From the NCBI GenBank assembly GCA_016927185.1, contig JAFGND010000052.1, forward strand, positions 1 through 17,753: a stretch of 17,753 nt of DNA, in the 5' to 3' direction. The translations under genes were made by a program, and so were the position numbers. Positions 1-7,813 of this stretch are shown one piece after another; the first letter of the stretch is position 1, and every line of letters starts with the position of its first letter. A model generated the notes under the pieces. The model had not been told where the DNA came from. It did no database searches and saw only the letters and a list, made by a program, of their open reading frames with translations. Source of the stretch: Candidatus Coatesiibacteriota bacterium (GTDB lineage Bacteria > JAFGND01).

Positions 1-28
1 ATGTATTGTAAATAAAAAAACTATATAA

Positions 29-40
29 AATAAATTTATT
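29..40. promoter_or_regulatory. 12-bp AT-only palindrome upstream of the XRE regulator
   Basis: AATAAATTTATT is a perfect 12-bp inverted repeat lying 12 bp before a TTGACA box and about 80 bp before the regulator start. XRE regulators often bind palindromes near their own promoter, so it is a candidate operator. AT-only palindromes also arise by chance in DNA this AT-rich, and no second copy was seen nearby. Confidence 0.2.
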
Positions 41-52
41 ATAGAAAATTCC

Positions 53-86
53 TTGACAAGATTGATAGTCATTTAAAAAGTACTTT
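53..86 (+). promoter_or_regulatory. Candidate promoter of the XRE/S24-like regulator
   Basis: A perfect TTGACA (53-58) precedes the gene. No good -10 lies at 17 bp. The best hexamers are TAAAAA (74-79, 15-bp spacer) or the TACTTT region (81-86, longer spacer). The ribosome-binding site is the purine run GGAAGAAAG just before the ATG at 121. The -35 box is clear and the rest is uncertain. Confidence 0.35.
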
Positions 87-120
87 CGTTTTTATTCATA
101 CTTAAAAAAGGAAGAAAGTT

Positions 121-963
121 ATGCCATTGTTTTCATTTGTACTGTATAACTGGAAAAAGTACCTTGATCTGGTGAAAGAGTATCATAACTTGATGGGAAT
201 GAATCAGACTGATTTTGCTTTGATGATAGACATACCTCCACAACGTTATTCAGCATGGCGTCATCAAAAAATCAAGCCCCAGAAAAAGAGCGTTGAAAAA
301 GTTCATAAGGGAATTTTCAAGCTTTTAGAGAAAGGGCTTTCTGAAAACAGGATAGATGCTGATAATTTCCAGATTGCAAAAAGCAAGCTTGATTATCTTC
401 GTGCCTGCATAAATCTCATGGATCTTGATGTCTTGCTCAATCTCTCAGACAATTTATTCCAGTCACTGGTTGAACTTCCAGAATTTGTTTACAATGTTGA
501 AGGCATTCCAAGGATTTCTGCCCCCCAGGCAAGTTATCAATCAAGCCCTTCATTGCTGCGCTTGCCCTTATACAACAGGATTGATGAGTTCCTGTCAGTA
601 AAGTATCCATGGGAACATAATCGTCACTGCGTTGTTGACAAGACATGGCTGCCTCTTGTAAGGGAAAGCTCTGAATACTTCGCTCTTTACCTTAGCGATT
701 CATCATTGTCTGACAGGATAATTCCAGGGGATCTTGCAATATTCGAAGCAACAGACAATCTTGAAGAAGGTGAAATTGGACTTTTCTATCTTGATGACAA
801 GGACAGCACAATAAGGATACTGAGAAGAATAAAAACCAAGGTTGTACTGACTTCTCTGCCAAGATCCAAGGATACCATTCCACTTGTAGAGAAACTCAAT
901 TTTGAGGAATTCAAGATACTTGGTCGCCTTGTTGCATTCATAGGCAAACCACCTTTGAAATAA
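121..963 (+). CDS. XRE-family regulator with degenerate LexA/CI-like (S24) C-terminal domain
   Basis: Predicted cytoplasmic transcription regulator, 280 aa. Residues 14-60 form a helix-turn-helix of the XRE type (MNQTDFALMIDIPPQRYSAW). Residues 185-275 resemble the S24 peptidase fold of LexA and CI-type repressors: EYFALYLSDSSLSDRIIPGD matches the region around the catalytic serine, and ILGRLVAFIG matches the closing strand. The serine is kept (Ser195, in place of the S of SGDSM). The position of the catalytic lysine, normally in a VKRL-like strand, reads TIRIL with Arg232. In this family the Ser-Lys dyad drives self-cleavage, so this protein probably binds DNA without autoproteolysis; that is inference from one alignment by eye. 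It stands alone, convergent with the radical SAM gene, and has a purine-rich ribosome-binding site before the ATG. No phage genes are nearby, so a role as phage repressor is not supported. Confidence 0.75.
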   Translation: MPLFSFVLYNWKKYLDLVKEYHNLMGMNQTDFALMIDIPPQRYSAWRHQKIKPQKKSVEKVHKGIFKLLEKGLSENRIDADNFQIAKSKLDYLRACINLMDLDVLLNLSDNLFQSLVELPEFVYNVEGIPRISAPQASYQSSPSLLRLPLYNRIDEFLSVKYPWEHNRHCVVDKTWLPLVRESSEYFALYLSDSSLSDRIIPGDLAIFEATDNLEEGEIGLFYLDDKDSTIRILRRIKTKVVLTSLPRSKDTIPLVEKLNFEEFKILGRLVAFIGKPPLK

Positions 964-970
964 ATATGAA

Positions 971-992
971 AGGCAGCTTAGAATAGCTGCCT
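971..992. terminator. Hairpin in the convergent gap, overlapping a stop codon
   Basis: AGGCAGCT (971-978) and AGCTGCCT (985-992) form a perfect 8-bp stem with a 6-nt loop, in the 14-bp gap between the plus-strand regulator and the minus-strand radical SAM gene. Read on the minus strand, the upstream arm lies in the last codons of the radical SAM gene, its TAA straddles the loop and downstream arm, and the stem is followed by TTTCATATTTATTT, a broken U-rich tract. It most likely ends the long minus-strand operon. It could also act weakly on the plus strand. Confidence 0.5.
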
Positions 993-2390
993 CAATCTCT
1001 TGAAACCGAAAGATATATATCTTTTAAGCTCAGCTGGCTTGAACAGAACTCTTTTCAATGTTTTTATAATGTATGATGGACGAAGATAAAGTCTCAGTAA
1101 TGCATTTTTCCTGAACTTGATAAGTTCATCCGAACTAAGTTTATAAGAGTGTATCTGGGAAGTTGCATAACTGCTTTCCCTGAGTTTACTCTCATCAAAC
1201 AGATTGTCCTTCTTTGCAATCTCGAATAGCTCAGTTCCTGGAAGCGGATAAGCTACATTGAAATCAAAAAAGTCGGCATCAATTTCCCTTACGAAATTTA
1301 ATGTTTCAGAAAGTGTTTCCCTTGTTTCCCAGGGCAATCCGATTATATAAAATGTGTGACTCAGTAATCCAGCCTTCCTGCAGAGAGCAATTGCATTTCT
1401 AGCCTGTTCCTTCCTTATGCCCTTTTTCATCTTGTCAAGCATATCCTGGGAACCTGATTCTATACCGAATGCTACCATCTTGCAGCCTGATCTTTTCATT
1501 TCAAGCAGCATTTCCTCATCAACAGTGTCAACTCTTGAATTGGCAGCCCATGTAATATTCATGGAAGATTCTCTTATAAGCCTGCATAATTCAAGAACAA
1601 TCTTTTTCCTTGCAGTAAAGGTGTCTGCATTCAACAGGAATTCATCTATAGAATATTTCTCATGGCATTCCTTTATTTCATTGAATATATTCTCAGCACT
1701 TCTATGGAAAACCTTATAGTTCGTCAATGTCCCGGCAGGGCAGAAAATGCATTTGAAAGGGCAGCCTCTGCTTGTTGTAATTACACCAAGCGGTTTTCCA
1801 TTATCAGGAGACACATATAACTCATTCTTCAGCAAATCCCTTGCTGGAAACGGGAAAATATCAGGATTTTCAGTTCCAGGATAATCCGGATTCTTAACAA
1901 TTATACCTTCTTTCCTGTATATTATCCCCTTGACTTCAGAAAGATCCGCTTTTTCAATCAATACTTTTACTACTCCCTCTGCTTCAGAAAATATCACCAT
2001 ATCAAGAGCTTCATATTTCTCCATTATTTCTATGCCATAAGTCCTGAAATAAAAACCGAATGAGCAGTTGAGAATATCCGGATTAAGCTCCTTTGCCAAT
2101 CTTGCAGCCTCTATATCCTTCTCAATGGTTGCAGTTGTAATCCCAAGGTACAAGATATCAGGTTTGAAAGAAAGCAGATCTTCTTTAAGATCCTCGAAGC
2201 TTTTATTCTCAGCTGGATAATCTTCTATCTTGCAAGTATAACCTGCTTCCCTGTATAATGCAGCAATATATGACAGAACCATGGGAGGAAGGATTACCCT
2301 GACAGTCTGATCCTTCACTGCATTCTGGCATCTGTCATCTCTTCTGTACAGACCAGTTGGTGGATTAATTAGCAGTATTCTCTTGTTCAT
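978..2390 (-). CDS. B12-binding-domain radical SAM protein, substrate unknown
   Basis: Cytoplasmic Fe-S enzyme, 470 aa. Residues 3-150 have the Rossmann-like layout of a cobalamin-binding domain (RILLINPPTG start, PDILYLGITT strand). The family's DxHxxG histidine motif is not evident, as is common in class B radical SAM proteins. The radical SAM core follows, with SRGCPFKCIFC giving Cys210, Cys214 and Cys217 (CX3CX2C) for the 4Fe-4S cluster, then AFGIESGS and YPLPGTELF, both typical of the family. The C-terminal tail (about 430-470) is strongly basic. Relatives act on tetrapyrroles, hopanoids, isoprenoids and other hydrophobic substrates. The start overlaps the end of the flippase-like gene by 26 bp, so the two are translationally linked, which favours a lipid or membrane substrate; that is inference. 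Only a weak Shine-Dalgarno (AAAGA) precedes the ATG. It is the last gene of the operon. Confidence 0.85.
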   Translation of the reverse strand: MNKRILLINPPTGLYRRDDRCQNAVKDQTVRVILPPMVLSYIAALYREAGYTCKIEDYPAENKSFEDLKEDLLSFKPDILYLGITTATIEKDIEAARLAKELNPDILNCSFGFYFRTYGIEIMEKYEALDMVIFSEAEGVVKVLIEKADLSEVKGIIYRKEGIIVKNPDYPGTENPDIFPFPARDLLKNELYVSPDNGKPLGVITTSRGCPFKCIFCPAGTLTNYKVFHRSAENIFNEIKECHEKYSIDEFLLNADTFTARKKIVLELCRLIRESSMNITWAANSRVDTVDEEMLLEMKRSGCKMVAFGIESGSQDMLDKMKKGIRKEQARNAIALCRKAGLLSHTFYIIGLPWETRETLSETLNFVREIDADFFDFNVAYPLPGTELFEIAKKDNLFDESKLRESSYATSQIHSYKLSSDELIKFRKNALLRLYLRPSYIIKTLKRVLFKPAELKRYISFGFKRLRQLF

Positions 2391-3402
2391 TCTTTGCTGA
2401 AAAACCTTTCATGAGAGGTATAATGAAACAAAATCCCGTGAAACTTGCAAGCCACAAGGTTACTATCCTCAGAAGCAATATTGCAGGAGCTGCATCTGCG
2501 GGTTTTATGCCTGCGATTTTCAAAGGAACAAACATCCCTGTTTCAACAGTTCCAACTCCTCCAGGTGTCAATGTCACTGCACCAATTATCTGACCTATGG
2601 AGTAAGCAAAATTCGCAAGTTCCAGACTTCCATTTATCTTCATGCCATTCATTATCCAGTAAAATGCAACTGCCTCCAGCCCCCATGATGTTATTGATAA
2701 AACCATTCCCTTTAATATTGTCTTCAAATTCAGAAGATCCTTTCCTGTTTTCAAGAGCTCAAGTATTTTCAAACACAGTTTACTAAGAAAAGGAATTTTT
2801 CCTATGTAGTTCAGGACAGGGGTATAAATTCCTTCAAAAAAGATGAATAAAACAAAACCTGCAACTATTATTGAGCTTATTATGAAAGACAGGATTATAT
2901 TGTAACTGTCATTAGAGTTTATACTCATGCTTAGGAAAAATGGAAATGAAAATGCCGCAAGAACAATTATTGATAATAAATCCATGATTCTCTCTATCAT
3001 CAGGATCCCTGCAGTTTTTGTAACCGGGATTGAGTATTTATCCTTCAGAAATGCTGCTTTTACTATTTCTCCAGCCTTCCCTGGTGTTATTGTAAGGGAA
3101 AAACTTGCAAAAAATATCCAGTAGCTTTTTAATGCAGGAACCTTGTTTTCCTGAGCAGTATGCAGGAAAATATTCCATCTTATTGCCCTCAGGAACCAGC
3201 CAATGAATACAATCAAAATCAATGGTATTAAATGGGTTATGACCGGAAATGACCTTATTGCAAGCCACATCTTGTCTGCACCAATATATATTGTGATAGA
3301 CAGATATATTATCAAGGCGAATAATATTGTATAAATGGCAGAACGAATCCTGCCAGGAGTAATTATGCTGTTATCTTTCAAAGCCAGCCAGTCTTTTTTC
3401 AA
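2365..3402 (-). CDS. Flippase-like integral membrane protein (LPG_synthase_TM / UPF0104 family)
   Basis: Inner-membrane protein, 345 aa, with about eight hydrophobic segments (near residues 21-41, 56-73, 91-107, 140-160, 168-190, 232-252, 265-280 and 305-330). It carries the signatures of the family named after the membrane half of lysylphosphatidylglycerol synthase: PGKAGEIVKA at 107-116, ERIMD at 137-141 and the loop TPGGVGTVETGM at 279-290. There is no C-terminal aminoacyl-transferase domain, so it is the stand-alone form often annotated as flippase-like or AglD-like. Members move or help modify lipids and lipid-linked sugars; the substrate here is unknown. The called start is TTG with GGAAGG only 2 nt before it, which is weak. 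The reading frame is the same as that of the ankyrin gene upstream, separated by one TGA and three sense codons. The neighbours TamB and the radical SAM enzyme fit an envelope-lipid role. Confidence 0.8.
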   Translation of the reverse strand: MKKDWLALKDNSIITPGRIRSAIYTILFALIIYLSITIYIGADKMWLAIRSFPVITHLIPLILIVFIGWFLRAIRWNIFLHTAQENKVPALKSYWIFFASFSLTITPGKAGEIVKAAFLKDKYSIPVTKTAGILMIERIMDLLSIIVLAAFSFPFFLSMSINSNDSYNIILSFIISSIIVAGFVLFIFFEGIYTPVLNYIGKIPFLSKLCLKILELLKTGKDLLNLKTILKGMVLSITSWGLEAVAFYWIMNGMKINGSLELANFAYSIGQIIGAVTLTPGGVGTVETGMFVPLKIAGIKPADAAPAILLLRIVTLWLASFTGFCFIIPLMKGFSAKNEQENTAN

Positions 3403-3411
3403 AACCTTCCA

Positions 3412-4104
3412 TCAATCACCCTTCAAACCAATTTCCTCGGGAAGCAATCCTTCCTTGTTTCTTGCAGAAGAATCTGCCCCGTTTTCAAGAAGTATTTTCA
3501 CTACATCCATCTTCCCCTGATAATAAGCATAATGCAAGGGAGTCTCATTCTCATTGTCTTTTGCATTCACATTGGCATTGTATTCAAGCAGCAACTTGAC
3601 AATTCCTGCGTTACCTACTGCGCATACCTGGTGAAGAACCGTGGATTCGTAATTGTCTTTTATGCCTATATCAGCTCCCTTGTCGAGCAGATACCTGACA
3701 ACATTTGAGTGACCTTCACAAGCTGCCTCAAATAAAGGGCTTTCAGATATACCATCAAGAGCATTTATGTCTGCACCTTTCTGGATAAGTATCTTTACCA
3801 TTTCCAGATTGCCTTTTTCTGAAGCATAATGCAATGGTGTTGATTTGCCATACTTGTCATGCAGATTGATATCCGGATTCTTACTCATCACTATCCAGAA
3901 CTGCTCAATAGTACCTCTTTCACATACAACATGCAGAAGGGATTTACCATAATCATAACAAAGGGAATTAATTCTGGGAGCATTGAAAAGCCCCAAAAAG
4001 GTATCTTTATTAAGGAGCATTTCTAACTCAGTAGAATTCCCTTCTTTTATTGCCTGCAGAATTTTCTCTTTCACGCCCATCAGAATCTGTAAAAAATCCT
4101 CCAT
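3412..4104 (-). CDS. Ankyrin-repeat protein within the tamB operon
   Basis: Protein of 230 aa with no signal peptide or membrane segment, so probably cytoplasmic. About five ankyrin repeats run from residue 52 to 225, with clear consensus units such as STPLHYASEKGNLEMVKILI and ETPLHYAYYQGKMDVVKILL. The N-terminal 50 residues are helical and less regular. Ankyrin repeats bind protein partners, and no catalytic domain is present. Two starts are possible. The ATG at 4104 overlaps tamB by 25 bp and has no obvious ribosome-binding site. The in-frame ATG at 4080 shares its A with the tamB stop (TGATG), a typical translational-coupling arrangement that would give 222 aa. Placement between tamB and a flippase-like gene suggests it recruits or regulates a partner of that envelope machinery; this is inference. 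Confidence 0.85.
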   Translation of the reverse strand: MEDFLQILMGVKEKILQAIKEGNSTELEMLLNKDTFLGLFNAPRINSLCYDYGKSLLHVVCERGTIEQFWIVMSKNPDINLHDKYGKSTPLHYASEKGNLEMVKILIQKGADINALDGISESPLFEAACEGHSNVVRYLLDKGADIGIKDNYESTVLHQVCAVGNAGIVKLLLEYNANVNAKDNENETPLHYAYYQGKMDVVKILLENGADSSARNKEGLLPEEIGLKGD

Positions 4105-7100
4105 CCAATATAATATTCATCAAGAATAGTGGTTGTCTCTTTAGGATCCCTTCTTTTTGAAAAATTGAAATACAGGGAATGATTTCTATTGAGAATCAAG
4201 TCTAATTCAGCACTCCTGTCAATGCTCTGCATCAAGCCATGACTGTAACTCAAATAAAGAGAACCAAGAAGGTATTTTCCTATGTTTATTGATACGGATC
4301 TCTCTGTAGAGAAATTGGGCTTCAGATAGAAAATTGACAAACCCAGTTTGCTGGTTAGTGTCCTGCTTGCTGCAAAAGATCCAAAAGTTATACCGCTTTC
4401 AAGACTCTTCTTGTATAATTCATATCCCTTTTTTTCTCTCATTTCCTTCATGGTTGTATGAAGTGCTATCATTGTCAATATATCCTGTTCTGTCATATCT
4501 GCTTTTTCATATTGCTCATTGCTTACCTCAAATCTTAGCTCAGGTTTACTTAGAGTTCCAGTGATGTAAGCAGTTATTGTAGTATTCTGTCCATCAGAAG
4601 TTTCTGAAGGGATTACTGTATATGCCTTTATATCCATTCTTGGGTCAATAGCAGTAGAGTTCGTGAAAAACAATCTTCCTTCAATTATCTTGAACTGAGT
4701 TCCATATAAATAATATGTCCCTCTTATTACATCAAGATTTCCCAGCAGAAACATGTTTGTTTCCTGCCAGTGCATTGCCATATCCAGAGACATCTCTAGA
4801 TCAGCTTCATCATTATGCAGCCATACTTTCTGGGGAGCATTAATAATCAGATTGTATTCAAGAGGACCTGCTTCTCTGACATATTCTTCCTTGGACTCTT
4901 CCCCGAATGGAATCGAAACGAAACACTCCCTGAGGTTAACACTCCCGTCAAGAGAGTATTGATCTTCTTTCTTGCGCAAGTTAGCTTCAATATCTGCTAT
5001 TGCCTCAATATCAGGTATTATATCGACGAATATCTTGCTTGCAATCAGGTCCATGTTTATATCACTTATAGTGAAGTTTGTGAAATCAATGAATCCATTC
5101 AGTACTATTCTTCCCTCCCGTTCGTCATGTGCTCTTATGTCATACGGTCTTCCCCACTTGTCTGTTCCATCAAACACTATCTTGCTTCCTTCAAGTTTCC
5201 CCCTTAATTGCAAATCGCTCAGGAGTGTACCAATTGGTCTGAAATATATTTCAGCATCTGTCAGAGAAACCACTCCAGAAAATTCTGGTTTGCTGAAATT
5301 GCCTTTTAATGAACCCTTATAACTAAGCTTTCCCTTGTATAATGAGAAAAGATCACCTGCCAGACTCAACAAATCTGAATCAACTATACTTATATCGCAG
5401 TCAAGATCTATATTGCCTTCCCTGCTAAGAGGCAGATCCCCTTTTATCATTGAAATCTTGTCTTTCTGAAAAACCTGTAGTTTGTCAATACTCACTTTCT
5501 GGAAAGGATACTTCATTTCAAAACTGGCTGACATTTTAAGGCTGTCTGCAGAAACAGGCAAACTCCCAGTATTCTCCAGGTTAAAGGCATCTTGCTTGTC
5601 ATAACCTTCTTCATCTTCATCTTGTGTATATGTTCTCATTTTTATAGATGGGTTTTCAATCTTGAAGGAGAAATCAAGCATGTTCTTTCTGTTTCTTGTT
5701 TTTATCTTTGCTTCCCAGTCAATTATCCCTTTCATGGCAAGATCGGTTATCGGCAGGAAGGGTTGCACTTTCTCTATATCGAGCTTGCTTCCTGTAATCG
5801 TCAGATCCGAATCAGTTCCATCAAGGGAATAATATCCTCTTGCACAAAGTGATTGTTGGAAATTCTCTGATAGTTTTTCACCTTTAGGAAACATTATATC
5901 GAGACAGACTCTTGCAACTTCTATCTTCTTGTTTACAAGAGAGACACTCTGATAGCCATTGTTTCTAACCACTATTTTGGGATGTATGAATTCAAGATAA
6001 TCAGACTCCATATAATAGCTGTTTCTGGAATAGTTCATCTTGCCTGAAAAGATAAGCTCAGTTTTTTCAGGGATATTGGCTGCCATTCTCATGTCATAGA
6101 TCTGAACGAAACCTGCAGACAATGCACAATGAATTGATGCTCTTGATACTTCATAAGTATCCTGTTTCAAATCTTTTATCCTTATATTCAGTTCTCCAGA
6201 AGCAGATAAAAGAGGATTTCTGATGTCCAGGTTCATTACATTCAGGTGAGGAACTTCAATGGATCTTATGGTCAATCCCTGCCTGTCAAAGTTTTTTATT
6301 TTTCCATGCCCTTCCATAGACAGGTAATTGCCCTGCATAAGCATCTTTCCAGCAAAACTGGCAATACCATTCATATTGGTGAAAGGCTGGAGGGGAATAT
6401 TATCAGCTCTGACAATCAAATTAACCTTTTTGGAGGAAATGTCTCCACTTGCATTTATTCTTGAATTGGCAATTCTGATGTCCGCTCTTTTAAGAGCTAT
6501 CCTGTCGGGATAATATGTGCCTGAAGCAGTTACCGAATGGATATTCTGTTTATATATGGATCCTCCATGAATATTTCCATCAAATTCGATTGACAGAGAG
6601 TCTTTGTCAAAGGATTTTGTTTTGAAATATATATTACCATACTGCTTTCCAGACAAACCTTTTATATTAACAAACTTCGAGGCACTAAATTCTTCGAAAT
6701 CAGTATTTCCACTAAAAATGCTGTTACTGAAATCAAAGTCTAACCTTGCCTTTTTCAAAATTGCATTTCTGTAGTCTGCATTCAAATCTGATATCTCAAG
6801 TCTGTTATTCCTGAACTCTATCCTGCCTTCAACCTTCCTGAAATCCTCTTCCCCAAGGACAATTTGCTCAGATTTGATAAACGAAGCAAGGAAGAATTCC
6901 TTTTCTATAAATCCTATTGATGCATTTTCCATGTTTACCCTGTCAGATTTTATTACAAGAGAAAATGGCATGAATTTCTCCACCGTTTCTGTGGAAATAT
7001 CAGCCTTATTTACATTGAAAATAATATCCCTAGAAATATCTGCAGAAAACTCCAGTTCTTCTGTACCATTCAACATCAATCTTGTTGCATCTATTTTTAT

Positions 7101-7754
7101 GCCTTTCAATGCGTTGTATAATCTTGATTTATCAATTTCGCATCTGACACCATTTCCTTCGAAAGATGCTTTCCTGAATTCAACCTTGAAATTATCATTC
7201 AGGAACTGGAAATCACAATTCAGGTTCAAATTACTTATATCGTATACAAGATCCTTGTTTGTCTTGAATAAAAGCCTGCCATCATTCAGTTTTGCATCAC
7301 GGATTTCTATGTAAGGCTTTGATTTAGCTGTTTTTGTTTTCTTCTCTTTCAATATGTTCTCGAAATTCCAGCTGCCATTTTCATATTGATAGATTTCGAA
7401 ATCCGGATTTTCTATAAGCATATCCTTTATTACTATGAATCTTGCTTTTTCCCTTATCAATTCCAGCAAATCTATGGTAAATCCTGCCTTTTTTATTCCT
7501 GCAATTTTCCTTTTATCTTTATTCAATAATTCTATGTCATTAAATACCAAAGTCCTGTAAAGATTTCCTCCAATGCTCTTGATCTTGATTGAACCATTCA
7601 GCTGTTTATTGATTTCATCGGTAACTATTTCATTGAGTTTTCTGCTGAAATAACCATTGGCATAAAGCAAATAGACTGCAAGAAACATAATGCCAATTGA
7701 GACAGACAGAAGTATGAGAGTGTATATGAAAATCCTTTTGAACCTATATTTCAT
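4080..7754 (-). CDS. tamB: TamB-like (DUF490) envelope protein, translocation and assembly module
   Basis: Large periplasm-spanning protein, 1224 aa, close to the roughly 1,250 aa of proteobacterial TamB. Residues 10-33 form a single N-terminal membrane anchor; the basic residues before it keep the N-terminus cytoplasmic. The long middle is rich in alternating polar and hydrophobic beta-strand sequence, as expected for the lipid-carrying beta-taco fold of TamB, YhdP and AsmA-like proteins. The last 300 or so residues match the TamB C-terminal domain: LFFTNSTAIDPRMDIKAY, ITGTLSKPELRF, then LGLSIFYLKP, INIGKYLLGSLYLSYSHG and a closing beta-rich end finishing in FYRF. In E. coli, TamB works with the outer-membrane protein TamA and helps carry phospholipids outward. 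No TamA/BamA gene is in this window. A 57-nt gap precedes it, with a possible internal promoter; the Shine-Dalgarno is weak. The stop overlaps the ankyrin gene. Confidence 0.88.
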   Translation of the reverse strand: MKYRFKRIFIYTLILLSVSIGIMFLAVYLLYANGYFSRKLNEIVTDEINKQLNGSIKIKSIGGNLYRTLVFNDIELLNKDKRKIAGIKKAGFTIDLLELIREKARFIVIKDMLIENPDFEIYQYENGSWNFENILKEKKTKTAKSKPYIEIRDAKLNDGRLLFKTNKDLVYDISNLNLNCDFQFLNDNFKVEFRKASFEGNGVRCEIDKSRLYNALKGIKIDATRLMLNGTEELEFSADISRDIIFNVNKADISTETVEKFMPFSLVIKSDRVNMENASIGFIEKEFFLASFIKSEQIVLGEEDFRKVEGRIEFRNNRLEISDLNADYRNAILKKARLDFDFSNSIFSGNTDFEEFSASKFVNIKGLSGKQYGNIYFKTKSFDKDSLSIEFDGNIHGGSIYKQNIHSVTASGTYYPDRIALKRADIRIANSRINASGDISSKKVNLIVRADNIPLQPFTNMNGIASFAGKMLMQGNYLSMEGHGKIKNFDRQGLTIRSIEVPHLNVMNLDIRNPLLSASGELNIRIKDLKQDTYEVSRASIHCALSAGFVQIYDMRMAANIPEKTELIFSGKMNYSRNSYYMESDYLEFIHPKIVVRNNGYQSVSLVNKKIEVARVCLDIMFPKGEKLSENFQQSLCARGYYSLDGTDSDLTITGSKLDIEKVQPFLPITDLAMKGIIDWEAKIKTRNRKNMLDFSFKIENPSIKMRTYTQDEDEEGYDKQDAFNLENTGSLPVSADSLKMSASFEMKYPFQKVSIDKLQVFQKDKISMIKGDLPLSREGNIDLDCDISIVDSDLLSLAGDLFSLYKGKLSYKGSLKGNFSKPEFSGVVSLTDAEIYFRPIGTLLSDLQLRGKLEGSKIVFDGTDKWGRPYDIRAHDEREGRIVLNGFIDFTNFTISDINMDLIASKIFVDIIPDIEAIADIEANLRKKEDQYSLDGSVNLRECFVSIPFGEESKEEYVREAGPLEYNLIINAPQKVWLHNDEADLEMSLDMAMHWQETNMFLLGNLDVIRGTYYLYGTQFKIIEGRLFFTNSTAIDPRMDIKAYTVIPSETSDGQNTTITAYITGTLSKPELRFEVSNEQYEKADMTEQDILTMIALHTTMKEMREKKGYELYKKSLESGITFGSFAASRTLTSKLGLSIFYLKPNFSTERSVSINIGKYLLGSLYLSYSHGLMQSIDRSAELDLILNRNHSLYFNFSKRRDPKETTTILDEYYIGWRIFYRF

Positions 7755-7804
7755 ATGGTTTTAGTTCCATAGATTTAAGTCTAAGTCAAGAGAATGTAGA
7801 AGAA

Positions 7805-7813
7805 ATTATATCA
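7805..7813 (-). promoter_or_regulatory. Candidate extended -10 promoter for tamB
   Basis: On the minus strand TGATATAAT is a perfect extended -10 element (TGn-TATAAT). Its TGA is the stop codon of the 135-aa gene upstream. Transcription would start near 7798, leaving a leader of about 45 nt before the tamB ATG at 7754. The -35 at 17 bp (TGGAAG) is poor, which extended -10 promoters tolerate. It lies at the largest gap in the operon, so tamB and the genes after it may also be transcribed separately. Confidence 0.4.

Noticed and set aside
121-963. Prophage repressor marking a phage region
   Set aside because: No integrase, Cro, structural or lysis gene is present on either side, and the next genes are envelope functions.
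3402-3414. TGA recoding as a sense codon, fusing the ankyrin and flippase-like genes
   Set aside because: TGA ends several other genes here (tamB, the 91-aa and 135-aa genes) and tryptophan is written TGG throughout, so the standard code applies. The shared frame is kept only as an observation.
4815-5322. Overlapping plus-strand open frames of 116-130 codons inside tamB
   Set aside because: They lie fully antisense to a well-supported TamB coding sequence and show no recognisable domain or ribosome-binding site.
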